64,000 bases of DNA from Quercus robur (Eukaryota; Streptophyta; Magnoliopsida; Fagales; Fagaceae). A program made the translations under genes and the position numbers. The notes under the pieces were generated by a model. It was given only the letters and a program-made list of their open reading frames with translations, had not been told where the DNA came from and ran no database searches. Shown piece after piece: positions 1-10,520 of the stretch. Location of the stretch: contig NC_065536.1 of the NCBI RefSeq assembly GCF_932294415.1, positions 30,461,354 to 30,525,353 on the forward strand, written 5' to 3'. Each line of letters opens with the position of its first letter. The stretch's first letter is position 1.

Positions 1-2
1 AG

Positions 3-796
3 TTTTCTGACTATCCTAGTTGTGAGCATCTGAGGACAATGTCCAAGGATGAGCTCATGTCTGCTTTCTGTGAGCGCTCTTCTGTTTAGGGTGAGCGTTT
101 GTTTACACCATATAGACCTTTTGCTAAAGGTCCTAAATTCATGAACATGGTGATGACCTTTGTTTTGCATCCACTCTCTCACTACAACTCCATTACAGAG
201 CCTCGTGCTCGATTTTTGTTATCTCTTCTTAAGCATTTTACTATAGATTTCCCTTCTCATTTCATTCTGTCTATCATAGATGTTCATCTAGATTTGGCGT
301 CTCGTGATAAGCTCATTTTTCCTTCCACTATCACAAGGATCTTACGCCATTTTTCCGTTCCTTTTCCCTCTTCCGACCATTTCACCGTCATGTGTGTCAT
401 AGATTACGCTACCGTTAAATGTAGCAAGGCCCAACTTTGGTCACAGCAGTTGGATTCAGCAGCTCCTCCCTCCCATTCAGCTCCATCCCATTCTGCTCCA
501 TCCATATCCGCTCCTCCCTCTTCTTCGGGCGATGTGACTTTAGGAGACATCATGGCGTAGCTGTTGCGCATGGATGCTCGCCTAGATACACTCTCTATGG
601 AGTTGTATCAGGTGAACATTCGTGTCGGTCGTATTGCACGGCGACAGGCGTCCATGGGTGGTTTTGCTCTTGAGGCTACTCCTTCACTACCTTCTCCCAT
701 GGCTTCTGATTCTGAGGATGAGGATGATGATGATGGTGATGACAATGATGCTTCGGATGATGAGAGGCTAGCTCTACTGATGAGATGTCTACTTGA
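3..796 (+). pseudogene. ORF2 remnant of B1 (putative plant transposon protein)
   Basis: This is the C-terminal two thirds of the ORF2 protein seen complete at 46140-47330. Shared landmarks are a run with NMVMTF..LHPL, then DFPSHFILSIIDVHLD, ITRILRHFSVPF, a Ser/Pro-rich linker, GDI-MA, a short amphipathic stretch (RMDARLDTLSMELYQV) and an acidic Asp/Glu tail. In-frame stops at 88-90 (TAG) and 558-560 (TAG), and a frameshift near the tail, break it. The ancestral stop is the TGA at 794-796, just before the gacaaaaaggggg motif that follows ORF2 in the other copy. Molecular function is not established. Confidence 0.8.
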
Positions 797-1358
797 CACT
801 CTTACCCTTTGTCATTCGTGACAAAAAGGGGGAGTAGTTTTGATATGGGAGTAGTCATTCTTAGGGGGAGAGTTAGTATAGGACCATTTTGTTAGGGGGA
901 GTGTTGATATGTTTTGAGGGATGTAGTGAGGATATTATGTATCTTTTCTTTTCTTTCTTTTTGGATACACTATTCTTGTACATGAGGTCTTATGACCATT
1001 TATAGACATACTTTGTTCTTATCTCCTTATTTATGTTGATGTATGTTTTTCTTTCACCTATCCCTTCATGTGTTGTTTCTTTTCTCCCTTAATACATATG
1101 TTTATTATACTTGTATGCAATCTATTATTTCTGTTTCATACAAAGATGCTTTGATGAGTTTTGTTTAAAGTGTTTCAGAAATACAGGTTGTCAAAGTCTA
1201 CTTGCCATAAACTCTCTTCTTGCAAAGTTTTTCGAGAGTTTGTGTTAGGATATATTTTATTGTATTCAACAAGTAAATATGAGTTGAGTGATTTATGACT
1301 TCTCTCATATGATCATTTGTTTGTTGTGGTTTTGTCACGGATTGTCAAAGGGTGAGAT
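797..1358 (+). promoter_or_regulatory. Post-ORF2 spacer with repeated PPT-like tracts
   Basis: Non-coding spacer between ORF2 and the LTR. It contains three GGGGGAG purine tracts (near 825-835, 862-870 and 894-902) and a final tract aaagggtgagat at 1348-1358 that abuts the LTR and is the expected plus-strand primer site. The earlier tracts have the same core, so they could act as additional primer or processing sites. The same arrangement follows ORF2 in A and B2. I see no gene here. Confidence 0.6.
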
Positions 1359-2370
1359 TGTTAGGACATATGTGTTTCACATGTTAAGAACATATGTCAT
1401 GATTTTATGTAATTGACTTATCCTTTGACAAAACGCACTTTACTTGTATTTGAGTAGATTTAAGATGTGTTTAAATACTTCAAGAAACCATGTTTCAAGA
1501 TCAAGTGTTGAAGCCTTCAAGTCTGTCCAAGAAAACAAGTTGATAGTGCAAATTCATTAAAGCTCGACAGCTGCATCTATCGAGCTTAAGAAAGCTGTTC
1601 AAAGCCCAGTGTCCTCGACACCTGCTTGACACCTTCTATCTGTTGAGGTTTAAGATTTTCAGAATTCAAATCTGATTTTCTTGGGATCCATGAATATGTC
1701 TTTGTGCTTTCTTTTCTCCTAACCCTAGACATATAAAATGATTGTTTTAAGGGCTGTCAAACAGTTCATAAGTTGCACAAGTTTTGAGCAAACTCTGTTC
1801 ATGCAAATTGAGACCGGAGATGAAGTTCTTGCCCTAGTTCATCTCTTTCTCTTGAAGAAGTTGCTGTGTATGTACACCGTAGGGTTTTGTGACCAAGCAT
1901 CTTCTTGATCTTCATCGTGTGGATGAACTGAAGAACTTTGCAACCAACAATCTTCTTAGTTGGTGATTGAAGTCCCGTACTAGGATCCGCGCAATTGGTT
2001 AGTCACGTACTTGGGAGTCGTGCATCAGAAAGGGGAACTGTCACTACATAACAAGACCAATTGGGTATTGGGGTAAGAGTTCAACTGTAGGTTGGTAAGG
2101 TACTTGGGATTCTTTACTTGTAACCGCTTGTTGTGATAATAGTGGAGTTTCGGGAGTGGTAACCTAAAAATCACTCGGTGGGGCTTTTGCCGTTAGGTTT
2201 TTCCCATTCGTAAACAAATCATCGTGTTATTTATTTTCCGCTGCATAATTAGTTTATTGGTGACTTGTTTGTACTACCACGTTTTTGCATGATAAATTGA
2301 TTAATTAATAACTTGGCTAATTAATTAATTAATTTCTATCACAAGGGGTCATTCAGTTTGTGGCTTATCA
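1359..2370 (+). repeat. 3' LTR of copy B1
   Basis: It begins tgttaggacatatgtg right after the polypurine tract and ends gtggcttatca, giving the TG...CA termini of an LTR. It carries the family-B motif array (TCGACAGC/TCGAGC/CTCGACACCT near 1562-1650), a TATA-like acatataaaa near 1727-1736, and the U5 block with gtaaccgcttgttgtgata. At about 1012 bp it is close to the solo LTR at 26758-27756. Confidence 0.85.
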
Positions 2371-3216
2371 CCTTATACCAACTTACAGTTGAACCCTTAT
2401 CCCAATACACAATTGAATTTGTTCTATAGTGACAATCTCTCCTTTTGATGCACGGCTCCTAGTACGTGTCTAACTAATCTAATGCGCAGATCCTAGTACG
2501 CGACTTACTCCTTTGCACGAATCCAAGTACGTGACTAACTCCACAGCAACCCTTTGATTATTGTAGTTGATTTGTAGCAGCTTCACATAGAAACACCAAT
2601 AAGATCTTCAATGTTGGTGCAAGAGACTTTGCTTGGTTACAGAACCCAAAGGCGTACAAGAAACGCAGCAAGAATTCTTTCTTCTATAGGAGGAGGCAAG
2701 GGTTTCAAAAAGAAAACCTTATGAAGCTCTCTAGGGTTAGGTTTTTCTTTTTCCACCTCCTTTAAATAGAAACTTAATGGGCTTTCCTATTCCAAATAGG
2801 TTTACACAAACCTTGGACTTTCTTCGTCCAATAAGAATTATACAAACCCACAAACCTTGGGTTTTCCTAGTCCTATGAGGATTATACAAACCCATAAACA
2901 AATAGCCTTTTAGAATAAAAATATTGTTGGCTATAGTCTAAATCTCGTAAGCTCGATAGATCGAGACATGTGTCAAACTTTAATAAATCTCAACAGATCA
3001 AGCTTCTGTCGATGAGGTATTGAGACCTACAGATTGCACTTTTTTTGAACAGTTCTTGAGTAATCTTCATGTCTTCAATTTAACCACTTGGAATGATCAT
3101 CTTAAACCTATTTAGATTTACCCAAATACAAGTAAAATGCGTTTTGTCAAAGGATTAGCCAATTACATAAAATAGTGGCATATGTTCCTAACATGTGAAA
3201 CACATATGTCCTAACA
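2371..3216 (-). repeat. Antisense family-B LTR fragment
   Basis: Read on the minus strand this is a family-B LTR starting at 3216 (tgttaggacatatgtg) and running to the ggttggtataagg block of U5, where it is cut at 2371 by the end of the B1 LTR. The distal part of U5 is missing here and should lie left of the B1 element if this is a nested insertion. Together with 1359-2370 it makes a large imperfect inverted repeat with almost no spacer. Confidence 0.8.
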
Positions 3217-4027
3217 GGTCCTGTTAAAAAAACCAAACATAGGGTTTTCAAATGTGAAAACATGCCTGTTTGGTTATCTTGAGGAAACTAAGATTTATCG
3301 GAGGTTGCGGCCTTTGATGAAGAGATGCATTGGTTCAGTTTTAGCTAATAAAGCAATATTTGAGGCTCCTATGGATTTAACTAAAGGAGATCCAACGGGG
3401 AAGTGGGGACACATTGGATATGATACGTGAGAAGATTGAGAAATTGCAAGAGGCTCCTCCTGCAAGACTAGCCAAACCAATCCCAGTTCCTGTTCTTGTT
3501 TACAGTTCCAAGAAGAAGAAGAAAAGGGGTGGCCAACAACGAAGAAAGACGATGAAACTGTACGGGATAACGGAGACGAGAAAGATGGCTAATAGGGTGC
3601 AGTTTGGAGTACCTGAGGAGAGTTATTTAGGTGCTGGATATGGCATAGGATATGGGATTCTTGGTCAGGCTGGTTTGAGAGGCAAACTATGTGTACAAAA
3701 GGTTTTGTGAAAATTTCCAGCAAGGAATTGGGCTTGTTAATTTACAGGTTCATGCAAGTCGTCTTGGTGTCGTAATTGGAAGTATCTACTTTTCTTAATT
3801 AGATAGGATTTGACTAAATTTTAATTCTTTTATATTTGTGTCATTGGGATTTTTGCAGAGATTGTACTCTTAGTTGTAAAGATTGTGTTTGACATGGTTT
3901 TGTTTACATGAAGGCATTAGCCTGCCATTTTATTTCATTATTATTGCACTATATATTTCATTTACATGAAGGCATTAGCTGTCCATTTTATTACATTGCT
4001 TTGCAAAAGGAAAAAAAAAAAAAAAAA
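3217..4027 (+). pseudogene. PRP31: Processed pseudogene of splicing factor Prp31 (C-terminal part)
   Basis: Prp31 is the U4/U6 snRNP protein needed for tri-snRNP assembly. The reading frame from about 3237 gives GYLEETKIY, then MDLTKGDPTGKWG; after a frameshift near 3412 it continues to the stop at 3708-3710 with REKIEKLQEAPPA, KPIPVPV, KKKKRGG, GITETRKMANR and QFGVPEESYLGAGYG. The order and motifs match the C-terminal region of plant Prp31, but substitutions are frequent. No introns interrupt the match. A 3' UTR-like stretch with a short internal repeat (tttacatgaaggcattag twice) ends in a run of 17 A at 4011-4027, so this is an mRNA-derived retrocopy. Its 5' part is missing at the antisense LTR junction (3216). 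Confidence 0.82.
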
Positions 4028-4283
4028 TTACTCTCCATATCCTGAAGGCTTAAGCTACTTTAGTACAATTTTAACTACAAATTTTAGAGACTATAATATG
4101 TCTGTTATATTATAATATTTGGATATATACATCATACATATCTGTCGAGACCTTGATGTAAACATGTCCAAGGAGCTTACCAAGAGTTAAAAAAAGCTAT
4201 AAAAACTTACCATTAAAAAAACACAATCTTAAAATTCTTTAGAAAAAAAAATTAATAATAATAATATCTGAGATGGATAACTG

Positions 4284-6395
4284 CAGGGGTGGAGCCAAGG
4301 GAGGGCGAGAGGGGGCAAGTGCCCCCCTAACCTCCCAAAAAACTCCTATATAATATATTTATAAAGCATTTTGCCCCTGACAAAATTTTTCTATCTCAAC
4401 TTTGTCCCTATCATAAATAAGAAGACTTCTCTACTTCTAAGAGAAAGCAATCTAGGGTGAGTTTGGTTCAGCCTTTTGAAACTGGGCTTTTTGAAAAAGT
4501 GGGGGGTTTCAAAAAGTGCAGTATAAAACTGGGTTTTTTAAAAAAAAAAACTGAGTGTTTGATAAAATTTGTTAAAAAAGTGTTTTTTGAAAAAAAAAAT
4601 GAGTGTTTGGCTAGTACTTATAAAAGTAGTGGTTTGAGTTGTAAATTACCAAAAAAGACAATGTATATATAAGGGAGTTTATTTCAGACTTAAATTAACT
4701 ACTTAATAATACTTAAAAAAAACTACTCAATAATAATAATAATAATAAATTTATTGTTAACTAAAATTTGTTGTAAAAATATTATTAACTAAAATTTATT
4801 GTAAAAATACTTTAGAGATAACATTACTGTAGTATAATTTTTTTTTTCATAAGCTTACTTAAAAAAAAAAAAAAAAGATTTGTTCATTCCCTTGCCCCAC
4901 ACCACACTTATAACCAACACAACACTTTTTTTTTTTTTTTTTTTTTTTTTTTTCCATTTTTTTCTCAACCACATTTTCTTCACCTTTTGTCTTCTTTATT
5001 TCTCCCTTATCTCTATTTTCCTCCACACACACACACACTTCTTTACATTTTGTCTTCCTTCAATTTCAACACCTCTCTCTCTCTAACTCTATGTTTCACA
5101 TATTACTGGCAGTACCCAATACCCACACTTCAACAAAGTGATTTTTGTGAGTCACAATTTCCTTCTCGCAATGAGGCTTCGCCTCATGGCTCATCAAGAA
5201 TCAAGACCCACTTCGGCACCACCATTTGAGGCAACTTTTTCATCGTTGCGTTGATCAGTGACTCCATGATTCTCATTAAGAATCAAGACACAATTCATTT
5301 TGGCAGTACCCACTATAGCAGAGAGATGAGATCTAGTTCTAGACTGAGGACTGCATCTTAGCATGATCTGCCTTTTGAAACACAATGGGCAATTTGGGAA
5401 ATTCACAGTAGCTTCCAACGGTAATATTGATAATGCACTGTGGCTTTTTGAAAAAGCTCATGCCCAGCTGCTTCACAAAAAAGTGCGAGTCTTTTGTATT
5501 TGGAAAACAAGCTTTTCTAAAACACGCGTTTGCATTTCGTTATCAAACATGCTTTTTGAATTTTCAGCTTGAAAATGTGCATTTTGGCTCCTGAAAGTGG
5601 AACCAAACGCACACCTAATGTCCAACCGTCCATATAAGTACATAGCATATTTTTTCGTCTTTTTCCAATGAAAACAAAGCTCAATGGCCCCACATAAGAC
5701 TAAAAGCATTGTCCTTTTGACAGGTTTCCAAACTATTTACAGTAAATAATGAATTTACACAATTTTTTTTTTTTACAATAAATATCATAATTGTCAGAGC
5801 AATACTATATTGTATATACATTATTTTTCACCATAAATTTCACAATTATTGAACATTCAATTTTCATCTAGGCTCACCACTTTCACTATTTTATTGAGTA
5901 CCATATATATAATTCCCAGTGTCAACTTGTAAAAATACCAACTCCCCTCTTGGTGGGTTCTACATAATCATTATTTTTTATTTTTAAAAAATGGCCTACT
6001 TATATTCATATATAGCACTAAAAGCATATCCTCCACTATTTTTCTTATTTTTTTAGTTTTTAATATTTTTTTTCAATCTTGTTTTTAATATAATCCAAAT
6101 TTTAATGGCTTAAAAGAATAGAAAAAAAAAATGTTGATTTCAACATTATTTTTTAATAGCATTCAAGGCAGAGGATACAAAATTGCTAGTACATTGTTAT
6201 ACTCTTAACACTTTTACAATAATTTATTTTAAGATATCAAATTGATTTTTTAAACTCTATTTATTTAGATTAATCTCTAAATTACATTAATATACACTTG
6301 TATATTTAGTTTGCTATTAATATCAATTAATTTTTTTAGACTAATTTTGCTTTCAATATTGCCCCTCCTAAATTGAATTCTTGGCTCTGCCACTG
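4284..6395. mobile_element. Non-autonomous hAT-type element
   Basis: Terminal inverted repeats CAGGGGTGGAGCCAAG (left, from 4284) and CAGTGGCAGAGCCAAG (right, read inward from 6395) match at 14 of 16 positions and resemble the CAGTGGCGGAGCC ends of plant hAT elements. They are flanked by 8-bp near-identical direct repeats, gataactg (4276-4283) and gataaatg (6396-6403), the size expected for hAT target duplications. No transposase frame is visible inside. The interior is AT-rich, with a nested MITE-like unit (4455-5615), a pyrimidine-rich block near 4922-5090 and poly(T) runs. Confidence 0.7.
4455..5615. mobile_element. MITE-like element nested in the hAT element
   Basis: The ends are imperfect inverted repeats, GGGTGAGTTTGGTTC on the left and GGTGTGCGTTTGGTTCC read inward on the right, each next to a TA dinucleotide (4453-4454 and 5616-5617). 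GGTGTGTTTGGTTC-like ends are common in plant Tourist/PIF-Harbinger MITEs. At about 1.16 kb it is long for a MITE and no transposase is visible. The interior includes a T-run at 4928-4953 and CT/CA-rich microsatellite-like DNA. Family assignment is tentative. Confidence 0.45.
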
Positions 6396-6472
6396 GATAA
6401 ATGTCGTTAGTCTTTAATCAAGAATTAAGTTTATCAATTGAAGAGTCAAGGCCCTTTTTTTCTCTCAATAAA

Positions 6473-6633
6473 TTGGGTAATTATTGAGTACTCTTGGAAT
6501 ATCATAAATGTGTACTCTTCCCTCTCACATAATTGTGGGTTCCACCATAAATTTAATTAATAGGACCCACAGTTATGTGAGAGGAAAGAATACGCATTTA
6601 TAGTACTCCTGGAGTATTCAATAATTTTCCCAA
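6473..6633. mobile_element. Fold-back MITE, 161 bp
   Basis: The left half from TTGGGTAATTATTGAGTACTC pairs with the right half read on the opposite strand (TTGGGAAAATTATTGAATACTC) over roughly 70 bp, with a short AT-rich loop around 6550. The direct flank ataaat occurs on both sides. It has no coding capacity. The family is not identified. Confidence 0.7.
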
Positions 6634-6897
6634 TAAATCATTAAAGCATTAAAGTTTTAGAATTTTGCCTTCTTGTTTCTCTCTTTCCTCCACAACCCTG
6701 TTCCTATAAATACATTTACTTGCAAAACCCTTAACCCTCCACTACGCCTAATTGGTATAACTAAGGAGTTTATTCTCTAAAGAAAATCCAATAGAAATTT
6801 AGGCAAAAACTCTGTCCCTTCACACCATCTCATATGGCTCCCTTTTTTGGTTTTTTTACACTCTGGTAAGGGATTGCATTTTGTTTAAATTTTCTTC

Positions 6898-6931
<34 letters not shown>

Positions 6932-7352
6932 CCTACTATTTAATTGGTTTTAATTTATCAAATTATATGCAGTTAGTCAAGGTTTTGGGTATAAGTAATT
7001 TGGGGGGGGGGGTTAATTTTGTTGATCCATTTGATGCCTCTAATGTAACATTGAGGATTTAAAGCCATAATTAATTTGTTCATGTTATTGTTACAATCCT
7101 TTTGCATGCAAGCATTAGAACTAAAAGAAATAGATCTGATTCATTGCATGCTAACCTTGATCGAAAAAACAAAGGGTAAGGGATCGAGAAGTTTGCTCTT
7201 AGCAATTGAATAAGTGGGGGTAATTGATGAAGATATAGAAGGCGAATTTCATGAACCATTGTGGATAAACAAGTATATATGGCCAAATATTGAGAAGGAA
7301 TCAAACAAAAACTTGGGTAAGACTTTAAACTAATAAATTAATAAATAATAGA
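6634..7352 (+). promoter_or_regulatory. Possible promoter and first exon, otherwise no gene
   Basis: A good TATA box (ctataaata, 6704-6712) is followed at a plausible distance by a pyrimidine-rich leader and a donor-like ctctg|gtaagg with GT at 6866-6867. A long T-run (6905-6931) and a G-run near 7003-7012 follow. No coding exon can be matched downstream before the MULE end at 7353. It could be a relict host promoter cut off by the MULE, or chance in AT-rich DNA. Confidence 0.25.
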
Positions 7353-7534
7353 GGGTGAAAATGGCCAAATACCATCCTTTCATAAATTTTTTAGCAAAAA
7401 AACACTGTTCGGAACTAAATGGGGATCTATCACTTTTTCTAGTACTCGAGCTCACTAAACTCGAGTTCCCTATTTTCTATTCCACTGTGGCATGATGACA
7501 TGGCATCTAGGTATTTAAAAATTCTGCTTGGTAC
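7353..7534 (+). repeat. MULE1 left terminal inverted repeat
   Basis: The outer ~110 bp pair with 21666-21777 on the opposite strand. The whole 180 bp is also nearly identical, in the same orientation, to 54544-54724, which marks another MULE-type end. It contains tagtactcgagctcac followed by a second ctcgag. The right-hand MULE1 end lacks about 15 bp between these two ctcgag sites, as expected from deletion between the short repeats. Confidence 0.8.
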
Positions 7535-7740
7535 TTGAGCTTCATGGGCTCGAGTACTGTATGCATGGTACCCGAGTCCACTAAACTCGAATATCAATCT
7601 GTATTGGACCCAATTTTTGAGTGCAAAATGCCCATTGATACTCGAGTCCATGAAACTCGAGTACTGTGTAGCAGTACCCGAGTCCATTGAACTCAGGTAT
7701 CAATCTATATTGGCCCTAGGAATTATGCCCATTGATACTT
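7437..7740 (+). repeat. MULE1 left subterminal palindrome array
   Basis: Repeated short palindromic or inverted units of the form tactcgagt-(spacer)-aactcgagtac or acccgagtccactgaactcgggt recur near 7440, 7532, 7570, 7638 and 7675. CTCGAG, itself a palindrome, is the recurring core and degenerates to ctcaggt in some units. A matching array lies inside the right end (20897-21610). Small frames that read through it are artefacts of the repeat. Confidence 0.75.
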
Positions 7741-8924
7741 TTTGTTTGTTATTTATAATAATCCTAATCATTCTAGGAATAGGTTGTTTAGAGTTCTAGT
7801 CCTTCAAGGAAATGATTTAACAATAGCCTATATAACGGTTTATTGTAGTCAATGCAATAGTCTACTGTTTTATCTAATATTATTCTTGTTCTATTATTAT
7901 TTTAACTCCAAACAGCCATCAACATATTCAAGATTTAGTATTTTATTTACATAAGCCCTTAAAAATCAAACCTTATTTAAGAACCCTTCAAGATCTGATT
8001 AAGAAATCTAATTTAGTTCTGAATTATTAAAGATCCTACATCAAAATTGGTATCAAAGCTTGTTAAGTGATTCCATCCTGCATCAAATAACCCCCTCCCC
8101 CTCAAAAAAAAAAAAAAAAAAAAGAGGTAGAATTTCATATTCACTTGTTTTGCTTCCATGACTTTATCAGGAGAAAGATTTAAAGGTCAATATCTACAGG
8201 TAATCTTCAATCAAATAATTCAGATATCGATAGGATACTGTGCAGATTTGAAGCAGCATCCACTATTTTTTTTTTTTTTTGGCTCCTAAAGACTGTTTAG
8301 TATTTTGGTATCACATTCATAACAGGACTATGGTTTTGATATGTGCATGGTTTAGTCTTATATCTTTATTCTTCTTGTTAGCTACTTGTAACAAATTTCA
8401 AAAGCTCACTAAACAATTATATAAATATATTTTCAGATATGTTATCAAGAGTTAGTTTGAGTTTTTAAAAGTTAAACAGATTTCACACCCCTGCAGATAC
8501 AAAAAAGAAAAAATATTTCAGCTGCAAAACACTAATGGTCAAGAAATTTAAAAACATAGCTAGATGCTTGTGAGTTCCCTACATCTCAACCACTGTTGTG
8601 AACGTAAATGCTAGCATTCAGGCCACCTTAAATGTAGCTTACTAGCTTGCATGACTCATCAGATATACTTGACATGTTAACACTTCTATTATTCCATTTA
8701 TTTGCATCATTTGGCAAACCAAAATCTATGACAAAGAATGCAACCAAGTAGAGTTTTAATTACTTATGAGTCACTTTGCCATATTGATCACAAAATTCTT
8801 TTTCTTAAGTTTTAAAAATACATAATTGAATGGCATATAGCATGCATTTTGATCTAATGGCATATATCATGCATTTTGTTTCAAGCTGCATTTAGAAGAA
8901 TGCCACAGTTCAAACTTAGTGTAC
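7741..8924. other. MULE1 non-coding interior (3' flank of transposase)
   Basis: AT-rich DNA between the left array and the end of the transposase. It has a poly(A) run at 8104-8122, a T-run near 8265-8280 and a chance PBS-like string ttggtatcaaagc near 8047-8059 with no LTR beside it. I see no gene. Confidence 0.5.
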
Positions 8925-10117
8925 CTAGTCCGCGAGACCACCACTCGTCGGTACCTCATTCCACTTAGGGCATGTTCTTCGGTTATGCCCCTCTTGGTCA
9001 CACAACCCGCATTGCACCTTCCTCCCTCCCTCCTTCCATGGTGTGGTTCTCGGCCGTTTCCCACCCTCATCCATCTCATTTCTGATTTGTGTTGAGACAG
9101 GGCGACCTTTCTCTCGAATCAATTGAGGGTTAGGGAGGACCCTTCTAGTTTCTTTAGGATCCAGCCATGATAATCTATCTTTCAACGCAGGGAAAACAAT
9201 AGCATAGCTCCAGAACAATGCGTCCACGCTATAGCATAGGTCAATGTACTACTCTGTATCATGTCGATACCTAATACAAAATGCAATGACATGTGAACAT
9301 GATATCTTGTACAGTTTCCATTTCTGACATGTGCAAGTTCTTTGCAACAAATTAACTCCATGTGTGTGATCCCCATGTCCAGTAGTCCCTGGATTATGCG
9401 GTGTATCTACTTGATATGATTGTTGTTGCACGCTCAATCTCGTCACCCTATGATGCTTAGCCTTCGCCTTATTTCTCATGAAGATATCCAAGGCATATTT
9501 ACACCATTTTTTCCCTAAATTCAATTGTACTATGCTCTTATTGCGATGATCATCGAAGTAAGAATTCAGTTTGAACCATGTGTATTTCACTATTGCTGTA
9601 ATGGGCAGGCTACAAGCACCCTTTAGAACACCATTGAAGCACTCGGAGACGTTTGTAGTCATCACCTCATAACGGTAACCCTTGTTAAAAGTTAGAGTCC
9701 ATTTCTCTTTGGGCACATCCTTCAAATATTGGTGTGCATTTCGGTTGACATTCTTAATTAAATCGAAGGTGGCATTGAACTTTCACTCCTGGGTAGCACT
9801 TGCTGCCCTCCATACTAGATTCTTTAAAGTTCCATTGTTCCATCTAGTGTTGACGTTACTGCATAGATGACAAAGGCAATAACGATATTCTGTCATGGGA
9901 GGTTGTAAAAAGTCTCGATTAGTGTCTCTGAAGATAGCTTGTATCCTAGGGTGTTTGTTAGATATGACACACAAGTGTCTTCGGTTGGTAACATACTTTC
10001 TTATACAAGCCAAGTAGCAACCCCAAGTCTCTGTGCTCTCGCTCTCAACAACGGCGAAGGCTAGTGGATAAATCTTATTATTAGCATCTATCGCCATTGC
10101 AATCATCAATTTCCCTT
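8925..10117 (-). pseudogene. MULE1 transposase, C-terminal half (mudrA type)
   Basis: On the minus strand from 10117 the frame starts with KLMIAMAIDANNKIYPLAF, the DDE core of the MULE transposase domain, and continues through VISNKHPRIQAIF, a C..H..C cluster (YCLCHLCSNV), VSECFNGVLKG, a SWIM zinc finger (CTCQKWK...CSHVIAFC) and a C-terminal zinc knuckle (CGLCDQEGHNRRTCP). The family usually has Asp where this copy has Asn in ISNKH (GAC to AAC, minus strand near 9950), a probable catalytic residue. In-frame stops occur near 9780 and 9250. The upstream half resumes at 18317 after the LTR insertion: GKYKG there joins KLMIAM here without loss of frame. Confidence 0.9.
10113..10117. repeat. Target site duplication ccctt of element A (left)
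   Basis: The 5 bases ccctt directly before the 5' LTR recur directly after the 3' LTR (18318-18322). This is the standard length for LTR retrotransposon integration and fixes both ends of element A. Confidence 0.95.
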
Positions 10118-10269
10118 TGTAAGGTTGAATTTATTCAACCATCTAATTGGCTTTATTCCGTGCCAAATTTGCTTGTAATTCAGCATTTAGTAACCCTGTA
10201 TTTAGGTGGGATTGTTGTAAGGGTAGTGAGTGAGATAGTGTGAAGATTGCTCAAGAGTGTGCAAGAAAA

Positions 10270-10470
10270 CAGAGTGTCGCGGCTGGGACTCGCGACTGGA
10301 CTCGCGGCTTCAACCCGCCAGAATCTGCACACGTGCCAAGCATGCTGGAAGATGAACAGTCATGCTAGCTGGAGCACTACAGGACAAAACAGGACAACTG
10401 GCCATACGGTTAACTCGCGACTGGAACTCGCGACTTAGTCAAGCCGCGAGGTCAAGCCGCGAGCCACCCC
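10270..10470 (+). promoter_or_regulatory. TCGCGA/CCGCGA motif array in LTR U3
   Basis: About nine copies of a CpG-rich core occur in two clusters (near 10274-10312 and 10411-10463): tcgcggct, ctcgcgactgg, ctcgcggc, ctcgcgactggaactcgcga, agccgcgaggtcaagccgcgag. TCGCGA is a palindrome. The array ends about 45 bp before the TATA box, so it is in the position of a proximal promoter or enhancer. The same motif family is repeated upstream of ORF2 (14311-14565). That it is a binding-site array is inference. Confidence 0.6.
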
Positions 10471-10513
10471 TGTTTTGGAAAAACCTGACGTTTCGCATTC
10501 CACTCCTCTTTAG

Positions 10514-10520
10514 TATAAAT
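10514..10520 (+). promoter_or_regulatory. TATA box of the family-A LTR
   Basis: agtataaatac is the best TATA match in the LTR, lying between the CpG motif array and the agagag-rich leader that would begin R/U5. The same site is present in the 3' LTR (17601-17607) and in the partial LTR at the window end. Confidence 0.65.

Larger units (their letters stand above)
1..2370 (+). mobile_element. LTR retrotransposon family B, copy B1 (3' part)
   Basis: The window opens inside the second gene (ORF2) of an LTR element. Downstream lie purine tracts, a polypurine tract at 1348-1358 and an LTR at 1359-2370. ORF2 is closely related, at DNA and protein level, to ORF2 of the complete copy B2 (46140-47330), and the LTR matches the B2 LTRs. 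The 5' LTR and gag would lie left of the window. The LTR ends exactly where an antisense LTR fragment begins (2371), so B1 probably inserted into an older antisense LTR; the expected 5-bp target duplication is cctta, whose partner is outside the window. Confidence 0.85.

Noticed and set aside
7439..7687. 82-codon minus-strand frame
   Set aside because: It consists of the CTCGAG palindrome array read through.
8047..8059. Primer-binding-site-like string ttggtatcaaagc
   Set aside because: One mismatch in the core, and no LTR end, gag or PPT nearby; probably chance or an unrecognisable relict.
10247..10438. 63-codon open frame repeated in all three family-A LTRs (also 17334-17525 and 63492-63683)
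   Set aside because: It overlaps the CpG motif array in U3, upstream of the TATA box, so it would not be on the element RNA start. Its conservation is explained by LTR identity.
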